Shown here: positions 22,446 to 33,049 of the stretch, piece by piece
How positions within the stretch are numbered: the first letter of the stretch is position 1
Layout: every line of letters starts with the position of its first letter
DNA from: Aselliscus stoliczkanus
Taxonomy: Eukaryota > Chordata > Mammalia > Chiroptera > Hipposideridae
Reading direction: 5' to 3'
Assembly: GCA_033961575.1 (NCBI GenBank)
Contig: CM066740.1
Location: forward strand, 64,465,117 to 64,529,116
DNA: 64,000 bases
Translations under genes and position numbers: made by a program
The notes under the pieces: generated by a model
The model's input: the letters and a program-made list of their open reading frames with translations, nothing else
What the model was told of the DNA's origin: nothing
The model's database searches: none

Positions 22446-22556
22446 GGTTTCCTTTGTTGGAAATAACTTTATTTAATTTTCTTGAAAAAGGCGTTAGCTC
22501 ATTAACATAATGTACATCATGATGTGTAGCATTTAAAAATATAACAGTGCTTGCTT

Positions 22557-22632
22557 CAGCAGCACATATCCTAAAATTGGAATGATACACAGAAGATTAG
22601 AATGGCCCCTGTGCAAGGATGACACGCATATT
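22557..22632 (+). pseudogene. U6 snRNA retropseudogene, 3'-truncated
   Basis: The first 76 bases read GTGCTTGCTTCAGCAGCACA, 'tatcctaaaattggaatgatacacagaagattagaatggcccctgtgcaaggatgacacgcata', clearly the spliceosomal U6 RNA with scattered substitutions. The match stops after GACACGCATATT, before the U6 3' stem, so about 30 bases are missing. No proper proximal sequence element or TATA box at the distance a Pol III type 3 promoter needs is seen upstream, so I call it a pseudogene and not a working gene. Confidence 0.9.
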
Positions 22633-22652
22633 TTGCTTTCCTGATACCCGGA

Positions 22653-22674
22653 GGCGGGAGGGGGGGGGGAGGGG
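22653..22674 (+). repeat. G-rich run, potential G-quadruplex
   Basis: GGCGGGA followed by a run of nine or more G, an A and GGGG. Four G-tracts are close together just 3' of the U6 pseudogene. Confidence 0.8.
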
Positions 22675-22679
22675 ACTGA

Positions 22680-23572
22680 GACTGAAAAAAGTGCTTTACC
22701 AATCGAGGGCCCTTCCAGCCTCAAACCCCATCCCCAACTCCTCTAAATATATATATCTAACATGTTCAAACTATATTTTCACAGAATTCAGGTGTTGTAA
22801 AGATTACCTAATCAGGTAATCTTTTTTTCTCTCACTTCCACATTTTAATTACAAAATTTAAAAGTACTTTTTAATTACAAAAATAGTTATTTACTGTAAT
22901 AAAACAGATGCTTCTCTCCCCACTCTGACCTGCAATTCATTCTGTAATAAATTTGGTGTGGATGTAGATTTTTATGTATGTTTATAAATGCAGGCACAAT
23001 TTAAAATTTTTATATTTTATAAATTAGGATTAAAGAATTTGAGAGAACATGAGGTAGAGATATAGCAAACTGGTGACTTGATTCCCCAAATGGGATTTGT
23101 TGGAAAATTTGTTGAAATGCTCACTGTTTTCTTGTACCCAATCTGGATCACTTGTTTATATTCTCCACCTGTGCACAGGAGAAACAAGAGTTAGCAGTTG
23201 GAGACTCTTAATTGTTAACCGGTTTTGTTTTAACAGATAAATTGAGAGAGAGGTTAAGCAGATACTCCAGATCAGACAGTGAGCTAATGGCATAAAGGGG
23301 AGTAGACCGAGTATTCTTAATTCCTGGTTTAGTGCACTTTTCTCTAATCTCCCCTGATTCTCATGCCACAAATAAGCAAGATGGATTTTTCATATCATAT
23401 TTCTTTTATGTTTTATTGTAACATGAAATTCATGCAAATTTTAGGAATTCTTGTGTTATTCTAAAATATGTTTCAAACCTCCCATAAATGGAAAAAGGAA
23501 ATATGTCTCCCTTCTAATAAATTCTGAGTCTCCTCAGATCACAGACCATATTTATCCATTTGTATATATCCA
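22680..23572. other. Unrecognised stretch
   Basis: AT-rich, no gene or family recognised. Confidence 0.45.
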
Positions 23573-23574
23573 AT

Positions 23575-23880
23575 ATCGAGATGGTCGGTTTTATGTGTCA
23601 ACTTGGCCAGTTATTCAAAACCTTAATCTAGATGTTGCTGTGAAGGTTTTCTGTATATGTGATTAACACCTACAATCATTTGACTTTGTGTAAAGGAGAT
23701 TATCCTGGATAATCTGGGAGGACTGGATCCAATCAGTTGAAAGGATGTAAGAGCAGACCTGAAAGCTTCCCCCTGTAACTATAGCATCAGCTGTGACCAG
23801 CGAGCAAGACTGCCCTTCCTGGTGGCCTACATTATGAGTGTTGGAGTTGACTAGTCACTACACCCTCTCCCATATCATAA
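23575..23880 (+). mobile_element. Ancient interspersed repeat, class uncertain
   Basis: The series 'gtcggttttatgtgtcaacttggccag', 'ccttaatctagatgttgctgtgaaggttttctgtatatgtgattaacacct', 'aaaggagattatcctggataatctgggaggactggatccaatcagttgaaagg' is a widely dispersed eutherian repeat that I recognise by phrase. I am not certain of its name; an LTR or DNA transposon relic are both possible. The segment 23880-23960 after it is very AT-rich. Confidence 0.6.
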
Positions 23881-24564
23881 ATTAATTTATTGTAGTGAAT
23901 AAATAATCATATATAATAATTGTGTATACAATAATAAATAATTACGTGTTGTATATATCTCCATCTGGAATCCTAATACAAGTAAGTACCTGGTACAATA
24001 ATCAGTAAATGTGTTCCCTTTTCTGATTTGATATATGTATAAATGTTTTTTTAACTATATGTTTTGATTGAATTTGTTATATTACAAACATTTTATTATT
24101 TTTCTAATGCATTTAAATGTATGAATATTGATAAATAAGACTCCCTCATAACATAGGGAGAATGTCTATTTTATTTCTCTTGTTAAGAAATATATTTCAT
24201 TGTTTGAGTAGAGTACCTTCCTTGGTTACAAAAATAGACAGAGAAGGAAAAGACTCTTTAAAAATAATATTTATAGGAAAGAGTACATTTATATATATAG
24301 TTTGTTCTCAGTTGTTGAAGAAGAACATGGTTAAATCTCCCCAGACTATTATGGATCCCTTATTTTAAATCTCTAGTGCTGTAAATAATGAAATAGCAAT
24401 GTCTGCCAAGCATTGTATTGACTGTAGTCCTCTTTGAAGTGAAGATTTGGCATTTGGGTTACTCAGATCCTGTTCTTCCGTTAATGAAAATTCTAGTATA
24501 TTTTTTGAGGTGGCGAAGATGTGAAAAAATTTTCGTAAAGACCATTCAATTACATAACTTTCTT

Positions 24565-25224
24565 TGTTTTATTACAGGTGTACAACACAATGCAATAGTT
24601 ACACTCTTTACCCCCCAAAGTGACAATCCCCCTTCCCCAGTTCGCCACCTCACTCCCCCCCCATATCATACATATCTATTACAATTCCTTTGACTCCCTT
24701 CCACAGTATACTTCACATCCTGTGAATATCTATATATTCAGTTATAGTTGGCGTACAATATTATACAACATCAGCTTCAGGTGTACAGTGCAGTGATCTA
24801 GCCTCTACTCCATTCAAAATTTTTACATTATTATATCCCCCGAACTGTGTTTCATATCCCTGTGGCAATATTGTAGTTGTCTATTTATGCTGTCTAATCC
24901 CTTCCCCTTCCCCCTTATCCCCACCCACCTCCGAACTAGCAACCCTCAGTTTTTCCTCTATATCTATGAGTCTGTTTACTTTGATCGTTCATTCAGTTTT
25001 TCAGATTCCACATATAAGTGAGATAATCTGGTACTTGTCTTTCTCTGACTGACATATTTCACTTAACATAATAGTCTCTTCACAACATTATCAATTGCAT
25101 TCCCAGAACTGTCCCCATATCCCTGCGGCAACACACCTATGTAGTCACACACCTACGCTGTCCAAAACCTTCCCCCTCTCCCTCTTCCCCACTCCCTCCC
25201 ATCCAGCAACCATCAGTTTTTCCT
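24565..25224 (-). other. L1 3' UTR with repeated polypurine blocks
   Basis: On the minus strand, the unit 'aaaaactgatggttgctgg...gggaagggggaagg...' occurs twice, and a third G-rich block (near 24610-24660) precedes the tail. The blocks are strongly purine-rich on the sense strand, a known property of L1 3' UTRs. The end 'gttgtacacctgtaataaaac' provides the polyadenylation signal. Confidence 0.75.
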
Positions 25225-25860
25225 TTGTATCTGCTTGATATGACTTCAATCTTCTTAAATTTACTGAGACTTGTTTTGTGGCCTAACGTGGTCTATCTTG
25301 GAAAATGTCCCATGTGTACTTGAGAAGAATATATATTCTGTTGTTTCATGGTGAAATGCTCTAAAAATATCAACGAAGTCCAACTGGTCTAAAGTGTCAT
25401 TTAAGGCCCCTCTTTCTGTGTTAATTTTCTGTCTAAAGGGTCTGTCCATTGATGACAATGGGGTGTTGAAGTCCCCTACTACGATAGTGCTACTGTTGAT
25501 CTCTGTCTTTATGTCTGTCAAAATCTGTTATATGTAATTAGGAGTTCCTATGTTGGGTGCATAGATGTTTATTAGGGTTATAGTGCCCTTCTTTGTCTTT
25601 TATTGTAGTCGTTTTAAAGTCTATTTTGTCCAAAATAAGTATTGGTACTCCAGCTTTTTATTTTCTCATTTGCATGAAATATCTTATTCCATCTGTAAAC
25701 AGCATATACATGTGTCCTATTTTCTTATCCACTCAGCCACTCTCTGTCTTTTGATTGGAGCGTATAGCCCATTCATATTTAAAATGATTATTGATAGGTG
25801 CATATGTATTGCCATTTTGTTATTTCTATTCCTGGTCTTCCTGGGTTAGCTTGTTTACCC
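25225..25860 (-). pseudogene. L1 ORF2 remnant: partial endonuclease domain
   Basis: Translated pieces read LNMNGLYAPIKRQRVAEWIRK, then after a stop ICCLQ-like and WNKIFHANE-like segments, then STIVVGDFNTPLSSMDR (conserved endonuclease motif with the N and D residues), NDTLDQLDFVDIFRAFH and FSKIDHVRPQNKS (the conserved S-x-I-D-H motif). Between about codons 40 and 60 the QETH segment that supplies the catalytic Glu is missing, and another short stretch after DKEGHY is missing. Stops and frameshifts are present. At about 25225 it joins 3'-UTR sequence. No activity is possible. Confidence 0.85.
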
Positions 25861-25875
25861 CTTTTTTTTGTTTGT

Positions 25876-26747
25876 TTAAAAAAGCCCTTTTAACATTTCT
25901 TGCAATGCTGGCTTGGTGGTAATGAATTCCTTACGCTTATTCTTTTCTGAGAAGCTCTTCATTTCTCCTTCAATTTTAAGTGATAGCCGTGCTGGGTAGA
26001 GCAATCTTGGTTGTAGGCCTTTATTTTGTGTCACTTTGAATATCTCCTGCCACTCCCTTCTGGCCTGCAGAGTTTCTGTAGACAAGTCAGCTGTTAGTTT
26101 AATAGGAGTTCCTTTGTATGTAACCTGCTGTCTTTCTCTTGCTGCCTCTAGGATTCTGTCTCTGTCTTTAACCTTGGCCATTTTAACTATGATGTGTCTT
26201 GGTGTGGACCTGTTTGGGTTCAGCTTTTTTGGAACCCTCTGCACTTCCTGGGCATGTATGTTGATTTCCTTCACCAGGGTAGGGACGTTTTCAGTCATTA
26301 TTGTTTCAAATACATTCTCGACCCCTTGCTTCTTCTCTTCTACTTCTGGTATCCCTATGATTCATTGGTGGTTGCGCTTCACCTTGTCCCATAGGGCTCT
26401 TAAACTATTTTCATTGTTTTTTATTCTTTGGTCTTTTTGTTGTGCCAACTAGGTGATATCTGCTATTTTGTTTTCCAAATCGCTGATCCGCTCCTCTGCT
26501 TCATCTACTCTACTGGCGATTCCTTCGAGTGTGTTCTTCATTTCAGTTATTGTATTCTTTAGTTCTAACAGGTTGTTTTTTATGATTTCTCTATCCTTCT
26601 TTATGTCCTCACTAAGTTTTTTAAACATTCTTATCATCAGTGTCTAAACTCTGTCTCTGAAAGGTTGGATCCCTCTGTTTCATTTGGTTCCATTTCTAGA
26701 GGTTTCTTCTGATCTTTTACTTGTGAAATGTTTCTTTGTTTCCCCAT
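25876..26747 (-). pseudogene. L1 ORF1 pseudogene, near full length
   Basis: ORF1p is the L1 RNA-binding chaperone. The start ATG at 26747 gives MGKQRNISQVKDQKKPLEME. A coiled coil follows (MIRMFKKLSEDIKKDREI, then VDEAEERISDLENKIADIT), then the RRM region (MTENVPTLVKEINIHAQE, TPRHIIVKMAKVKDRDRIL) and the C-terminal domain (LQPRLLYPARLSL, FITTKPALQEMLKGLF, stop at 25876). Three lesions are visible: a one-base frameshift near 26637-26640, an in-frame TAG at 26451-26449 and an in-frame TGA at 26364-26362. About 290 codons, close to family length. The few lesions mean a relatively recent copy. Confidence 0.92.
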
Positions 26748-27765
26748 TCTGGCTGTCGCTCTGGGATTGCTTTGATGTATTAGATAGATCACCAGGAGAG
26801 CCCTGGCTGGTTCACACAGGCACACAGCTCATGGCTCAACACTCCCAGGAAAACTCCCAGTCTCAGCCTGTCCCAATCAGCTGCTCGCAGATCAGGCCGA
26901 GCAGCCCGACAACCAATCACCAGCCTGGCAACTCTGCAAGCACAGTGCGGAGAGCGGGGACCCAAGGCAGCTTGCGCACTCCCGGGTCTCAGTGAGCAGC
27001 CTGTTGGAGCCGGACGGAGGGCACCCGCCCAGTGTTTCCCTGGCAACGCAGTATAAGCCGGGTGGAGGCTGGGGTTCCAAGGCTGCATGTGCGTGCTTGC
27101 ACACACACGCACTTCTGCACCAATTCCACCCGACCAATGAGGTCTCGGACCTGATCCTCTGTGGGAGGGTCCAACCATGACAAAATGGCGCCCTCCTTAC
27201 ACCACTCGTGTGCAGGCTCCACACCAGGGGAATTACAGTATAAAAACCTCCAGCCTTTGCACCAAAGGTGCTCAGTTCAGTCCGTCCCCACAGGCTCCCG
27301 GGTCTGGCTCACATAGCCACTCCCTCCACCAGTAACCAGGTAAGTGCTCCCCGGCGAGCAAGCCCGGGCACCGGCCCCACTGATTCTCTAGATGCTCTTA
27401 GCCTCACCGAGCAGAGCAAAGAGCGTCCTCACTAATTTACTGTCGTCTATCTTGGAACTTGTCTTCCCGACCAAGGAACTCTGGGCTGGTGAGCGTGGTG
27501 TGCGGCCAGAGGGTCTCTCCCCCAACCAGAGAAGCCTCCCCACAGCTGGGGCTTCCCTCATGGAGTTCCCCCTCTCCCGTCTCCGCCCATCCTACCAGAT
27601 CCAACATGGCCTCCTCCTTAAGTTCTTTGTTTAGTGGTTCTGTTCATCTAGTGTTCCGGGGACCTCTGGGTTTGAATGCTGTATGATTTGTTTGTAATTT
27701 TGGTGTGATCCTGGGAGGCAGTTAGCACAGCATCTGTCTATTGCGCCATTTTACCGGAAGTCCCC
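26748..27765 (-). promoter_or_regulatory. L1 5' UTR and internal promoter region
   Basis: About 1 kb of GC-rich sequence in front of ORF1. At the L1 start, the minus strand shows an ETS-type CTTCCGGT (27753-27760) followed by a YY1-like AAAATGGCGC (27743-27752), the arrangement expected of an L1 internal RNA polymerase II promoter. A second AAAATGGCG motif lies in the opposite orientation at 27182-27190. Open frames of up to 129 codons in this region are not conserved L1 proteins and are likely chance frames in GC-rich DNA. Confidence 0.7.
27182..27345 (+). promoter_or_regulatory. Candidate antisense promoter with splice donor
   Basis: On the plus strand, antisense to the L1, CAAAATGGCG (27181-27190) is followed by TATAAAAA at 27239-27246, a TCAGTTC initiator-like motif about 30 bases on (27272), and a consensus splice donor ACCAG|GTAAGT with the GT at 27340-27341. 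Together they would make a short first exon of roughly 65-70 bases. Antisense promoters in L1 5' UTRs are known in human; that this one works is inference. Confidence 0.45.
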
Positions 27766-27783
27766 CAATTATATAACTTTCTT

Positions 27784-29755
27784 ATTGATCAACTATCCTA
27801 TAGGAAGAATGACAATGACAGTGTCATTACCACACACACATACAGAAAACCTCCTTCATGGCTCAGTGAAGGAAAACACAGAGCAAGTCTTTTCATACAG
27901 TTGATCAGATATAGAGCTTTTTAAGATTCCCAAGGTCAGATTGGTTCCAGTCTATAGAATATATGACTCCAAATAAACCCTTTCCTATATTCATGGGTGG
28001 AAGAATATATGACAATAAAAGCCTGGCTGTATAGTGAAGTCCTTTACCATTATTTGCATTTCCAATGAATGTTGACAGCATACTGCAGTCAGGTAATGCA
28101 ATCAGGTAATGACAGGTGTGCAGGAGATCATTATGATTCATAATACATGTATCTCAAGGGGCACTTGTGCATATCAAACCATATAATGCTGTTTATCAGA
28201 AATGTTTTGGGACAGCAAAACATTTAAGTAAACAAGCTTTTGTGTAATCGAGAGAATTACAGGGTAATTGATTCATGTCGGGAGACATAACCTAGATTTA
28301 GATTGGAGGTGGTTTTGAATGGAGGATTTAGGATCTGGGGAGAGCTTTAAAAACATAAATGTAGGATTCCCACATTTCATTAGCAATACTAATATGTATT
28401 TTGGTTTGCATTTTAAATACATCAAAATAAGATATCTGGAATCCTCTAGGTAATCCCAGAAATAGTAAAAAAATTAAAGCATAAACATTCAAATGTTTGA
28501 ATAAACATTGTTTCTCAAATATAATTTGTCTTGAACCTAAATCCTGGCCAAAGTGAAAAAGGAACCCACCAGAATGTGGAAATTTGGGCTCTGCTGTTGG
28601 TTCCCCAAATTCATGTTTTAATCATCAAACATTAAAAATAGCTCTGTGCACAACCTAACTTTACTACATAATTACTCATTTTGCACTTTAGTCTTTCCTG
28701 TTTATTCCTAATCCAGCAATCCAGATGGAAATGTGAATTCTAATGTGATTTATGATTGACTTCCTGACAAAGTTGGGCTCTCTGTTCACCACTACATGCG
28801 TCCTTTAATGGGTAAATTGTTTCTCCTGTAAGGAATAGTAATTCATTCTATACTGATATTATAGCAAAGTCATAGACATTGAGTTGGTTGTTCACTATTT
28901 AGAGTTTGCAAATTTTATTTAAAAGGAATCTTATCCCTTTTGATGTTTAATAAAGCCTCCAAATTCTGGCAAAGGAAGAAGTCCCTTATCCAATCTCAAG
29001 CCTTTACATCTGCTTTTGAGAGGCCTGGTTAGCGAATTCTCTGGCCTCACCTAAGGTGGGTATTGGGGAGTAAATTCTTCTTGGCGGTGGCTCAGTTTTA
29101 GCAGGTAACTTGCTGTTGGGGCCAGTTTGGTGGCCTAGCAATTACTTTAGACTAGGAGTTTCAGTCTGTTCTATTCAATCTTAGGATTTCTTAAATATAA
29201 TTCTCTCTACCATTGAGGAGATTTCTGATCTATTTGCTTTCTACCCAGTGCATTGGATACTAACCATTTTTGTCTAAATACAAAGTTTATTGATTCCTGT
29301 TTCCAAGCCACTGGCCTCGATGGTTTGCTCATTCCTTAGTTTAATGGCCTCTTATTCAATGTACTGCTTCTTTTCATTTTTAAAATAAAAACAGTATTAT
29401 GGCTTCATATTGATTTTCCAATTCAAATTTAGAACTTCAGGAACATAAAAGATTTACTTGATCTTTAAACTTTTTTGAATCCTGTGAAGCCGGTTTTTTT
29501 TTTGTTTGTTTGTGTTTGGGTTGTATTTTATTTTATTGTATTGTATTTTATTCTTTATGAGATCAGGAAAAATAGAATTAAAATAGTTTCTTATAATATG
29601 TACATGGCAATCTCAGAATGACAATAGAAATGCTATGACCAATAATATGATTGCCAAAAACAGTTTGAGAATTGTTGCAGTTTTGTGTATTGCACTAGGA
29701 ATGTACAGTCAAATTATTGTGTTTTAAAGTATTTTTGTATGGTTATTCCAGCAAC
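27784..29755. other. Unrecognised stretch of about 2 kb
   Basis: No gene or repeat family recognised with confidence. Confidence 0.45.
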
Positions 29756-29759
29756 TGGA

Positions 29760-30660
29760 TATACGTTTAGGTTCACTTGTCTTCAATTTTTAGGAATTCC
29801 TTTTTGTTTTAAATTTTATATTAATGTAAAAATATTTACATAGTTACAAAATTAAATTATCAACAACAGACTCCTTCAAAGAAGTTTTAACACTGTCTTC
29901 TTATCCTATTCTCTCTTTCCTACTTTAGGTGACCAAATTTCATGATCTATCCATTATTTTCTGATAATCAAACACATGTTTGTATACCCTCTTTATTAGA
30001 TAAAATCATTGCATACTCTACCTCCACCTTGCTTTTAATCACTTAAGATATTTTACAGATCACTTCTTAGCACAATAGAGACACATTCCTCTTTCTTTTT
30101 TTTTTTTTTAGCTGAGCCATCCTGCCACCTGTTGGCAGCTCAACGGCAACTCAGCTCGGGCTGGCATTGAACCACCATTGCTCAGAGCTCAGCTAGCACT
30201 CTTGAGCAAGCTCTTAACCAACTGAGCCACTCAACCGGCCCTCCTCTTTCTTTTATGGCTGCATATCTTTATTGTGTGGAGCCACTATAGATAGTTTAAT
30301 CAGTTCCCTCTTAAGAGGCATTTGAGTTGTTTTATATTACAAATAATCCTTGTGCATATGTATTTTCATATTTTTGCCAGTGTGTCTTTGGGACAGATTC
30401 CTATGAGAGGATTGATGGATACCACAGGTACACTGACAATGTATGCAAAGGCCTGTTTCTAGCCTTAAACTTGCCTATAGAAATTATTTTCAAACTTTTA
30501 ATTTATGCCAATATAATAGCTAAAAAGGATTGGTGTCCCAGTGTAATTTTAATGTGCTTTTCTCTTCATTTGAGTGAGGTTAAATATATTTTCATATATT
30601 TAAGTGGTGTTTATGTTACTTTTTTAAATCAACTGTTCATGCAGCAGCCCAATTAATGTA
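29760..30660 (-). mobile_element. Old L1 (L1M-type) 3' region, interrupted by a SINE
   Basis: Phrases such as 'aaaatatttacatagttacaaaatt', 'gaccaaatttcatgatctatccatt', 'ttttatggctgcatatctttattgtgtggagccac', 'ggcatttgagttgttttatattacaaataatccttgtgcatatgtatttt' and 'gggacagattcctatgagaggattgatgg' match the reverse of old L1 3' ends. The family B SINE at 30100-30241 splits it. Adjacent sequence up to about 31300 ('atgccttttgtcatgcag') may continue the same element. Confidence 0.65.
30100..30241 (-). mobile_element. tRNA-headed SINE, family B
   Basis: Second copy of the family at 6073-6226: minus-strand head GGGCCGGTTGAGTGGCTCAG, B-box-like GGTTCAATGCC, end GGTGGCAGGATGGCTCAGCT plus A-tail. A 13-bp target-site duplication, TCCTCTTTCTTTT, is at 30087-30099 and 30242-30254. 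It is nested in an old L1. Confidence 0.92.
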
Positions 30661-31433
30661 GAATTGTTATTATTTTCTTCTCTGTAAGAACTCATATATA
30701 TTTGAAATATTAACCCTTTGACTATGACGTATGTTGCATTTCCACAGTTTCTCTATTTTTCTTATGATGCCTTTTGTCATGCAGAAATATGTAATATATA
30801 TGTATGTATATAATAGGTGCATTATATGTGTATAAAATGGGGTGAGATAATGTGTATTTGTTGTTTTAAGCACATCAATTTTGGGATAATTTGTTACTTA
30901 GTAATAAATACGTAATACATTCCATCTATTCATGAGCCAGTGTCATTTTAATTCAATCGGCTTTATAACATGTTTTTATTGCCCTCATTTTCCAAGCTTT
31001 TAAGTTTACCTTTGCTTGTTTATTCCTCAGATTGCACCATATAATTATATTATATAGCTCCACACAGAAACATAGGGGTATTGGTTTTTTTACTGGAAAT
31101 ACATTACATATATAAATTAACTTAAGAGCTGCCACCTTTATGTTAAACATTCTTATTTGAATACATGATACATTTTGAATACATGACACATTTCCATTTA
31201 TTCCAAGTCTACTTTTACTGTTTTATAATTGTTTCTAGTTTTCTCATAAATGTCTTATATATTTCTTGGTAAATCTATGTTCATGTATTTTTTTCTCTTT
31301 CCTACGTTGAGACTTACCTTTCATTATTTCCTTCTTCCAGTCTTCCTGTTTCTCCTCTACCTGCTTCTCTTCTTTTCTTCTTCCTCTTGCTTTTTATATA
31401 TGAATATGTTTGATTTTTACATGTTAATTCTGT

Positions 31434-31925
31434 AACCTGCAAAGGTAACTAATTTGTGTCCCCCACCCCCAATGCCTGCATTCTAATCCTTGGAGTCTGT
31501 GAATATATTAGGTTAAATGAAAAGGGGAATTAAGGTTGCAGGTACAATTTTTGGTACAATTTTGACCTTAATTTAGGCAGATTATCCTAGTTATATAGGC
31601 GGGGCTAATGGAATTACAAGAGTCTGGGCAGGGCGGGAGTGGGAGGAGCGTCACTGTTGTGTAGCATGGTGGGATGTGGAAAAGACGTGAGTTGCTCTTT
31701 CTAGCTTTGAAGTTGGAAGGGGCCACAAGAAAGGACAGAGGCCTCTAGAAGCTGGAAACGTCAAGGAAAAAGACTTCCCTAGGGCTTCCAGAAGGTAGGT
31801 AGCCCTGGTACACCTTGATTTTAACCCAGCAAGACCCAGAACTGTAAGTTAATACATTTTTTTGTTTTGTTTTGTTTTAAGCTATTATGTTTTGGAAATT
31901 TGTTACAACATCAATAGGAACTATT
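31434..31925 (+). mobile_element. MLT1-like LTR (MaLR)
   Basis: Starts near 'gtaacctgcaaaggtaactaatttgtgtcccccacccccaatgcctgcattctaatccttgg', passes a central 'tagcatggtgggatgtgg', and ends 'ccagaactgtaagttaatacattt...gttttaagctattatgttttggaaatttgttacaacatcaataggaactattgc'. The end matches the MLT1-type LTR terminal phrase (aactgtgagtcaataaa...tttgttatagcagcc). It is a solo LTR relic with no internal genes. Subfamily not assigned. Confidence 0.6.
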
Positions 31926-31959
31926 GCATCTGAAATTTATTCAATTTTCTTATTGTTTT

Positions 31960-32470
31960 CAGTGGTTTTTCTATGGATTCTTGTCAGTTTTGCAGATAAA
32001 TAATCATGGACATCTGAAAAGACACTCTAATTCCAATCTGTATGATTCTTAGAGCTTCAGCTACTATCCTCCCAAACAATAATATGATAAAATGAATATA
32101 GTAGGCATACTTACTTTGTTCCTGGCTTTAGTTGGAAAGTCTATAGTATTTTCACAAGAAGGGACTCACTTTTAGGTAAAAGAATATGGATTTTTTCATA
32201 TTAAAAAAGTGTCATCAATTCCAGTTTTATTGAGTATTTTATATAAATGGTGTTAAAATTTTTTCAAATGCTTTTCTGTATCTGGGAAGATAATCATATG
32301 GATTTTCTTATTCACTCTTAATAAGATGGTGAGAGTCTATGTGCAAATAAATATTTTGTTAAAGATTTTTTATTTTGATATTTAAAATTGAGGTCAATCT
32401 GCAGTTTTATTTTTTGGTTAATTTTTTTTCATATTTTAGAATCACTATTATACTTTCTTTTCAAATTTAA
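31960..32470 (-). pseudogene. Old L1 ORF2 fragment (reverse transcriptase region)
   Basis: The reverse reading of 'caattccagttttattgagtattttatataaatggtgttaaaattttttcaaatgcttttctgtatctgggaagataatcatatggattttcttattcactcttaataagatggtgagag' follows L1 ORF2 in the reverse-transcriptase-to-C-terminal region. There are many stops. Confidence 0.7.
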
Positions 32471-32484
32471 ATTGAAAATATGAA

Positions 32485-32880
32485 AAAAATACTGATATAT
32501 GCTGCAACATGGATGAACCTAAAAAACAGTATGCTAAATAAAAGAAGTTGGACACAGAAGACTGGGAGTCGGACACAAAAATAAAAGACCACATATTATA
32601 TGAATTAATTTATATGAAGTATCTAATAAAGTCAAATCTCTGGAGCCAGAAAGTAAATTAGTGGTTGCCTAAGGCTAGAGGTGAGAATGAATATTAGCTA
32701 CAATTGGGCAGGGTATTTTATTGGAGTAATGGAAATGGTCTAAAAGTGGATTGTGGTGATGATAGAATAGCTTGGCAATTTACTAAAAATGGTTAATATG
32801 TGCATTTAAAATGAAGGTGGGTTTTATGGTATGAAAATTATACCTCAATAAAGTTCTTAAAGACATAAATTTAAAAAAAT
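32485..32880 (+). mobile_element. L1 3'-UTR fragment, plus strand
   Basis: Phrases 'gctgcaacatggatgaacctaaaaaacagtatgctaaataaaagaagttggacacagaagac', 'cacatattatatgaattaatttatatgaagtatctaataaagtcaaatc', 'aaagtaaattagtggttgcctaaggctagaggtg' and 'atggtatgaaaattatacctcaataaagttcttaaa' form a typical old L1 3' end with AATAAA. It lies between two minus-strand ORF2 pieces and probably inserted between them. Confidence 0.85.
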
Positions 32881-33049
32881 TAAAATGTAGTCCCACCTAA
32901 ACAATATAGTTGTGTTTAATAGGGAAAAATGAAGTTGGAAGTTTCCTTCCTTTTCTATAGGTGAAATAGCATGAAAATTATCTGATACATAAATGTTCGG
33001 TGGAATACCCAGTGGAAAAATTAAGGCTTGTGATTTATTCTGTGTACTG

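Larger units (their letters stand above)
24565..27765 (-). mobile_element. Internally deleted L1 (half-L1-like), younger copy
   Basis: Minus strand, about 3.2 kb with both ends present. From right to left: the 5' end at 27765 (GGGGGACTTCCGGTAAAATG on the minus strand), a roughly 1-kb 5' UTR, ORF1 (26747-25876), a first segment of ORF2 (about 25860-25225), then 3' UTR with internally repeated polypurine blocks and AATAAA before the end at 24565. An 18-bp target-site duplication with one mismatch proves a single insertion: CAATTACATAACTTTCTT at 24547-24564 and CAATTATATAACTTTCTT at 27766-27783. A full L1 is about 6 kb; here the reverse transcriptase and C-terminal part of ORF2 are missing. Confidence 0.93.

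Noticed and set aside
22557..22632. Functional U6 snRNA gene
   Set aside because: The 3' stem is missing, several substitutions are present, and no Pol III type 3 promoter elements are at the right distance.
26789..27224. Overlapping minus-strand frames of 77-129 codons in GC-rich DNA
   Set aside because: They lie in the L1 5' UTR in several phases, with no domain. High GC content explains the lack of stops.
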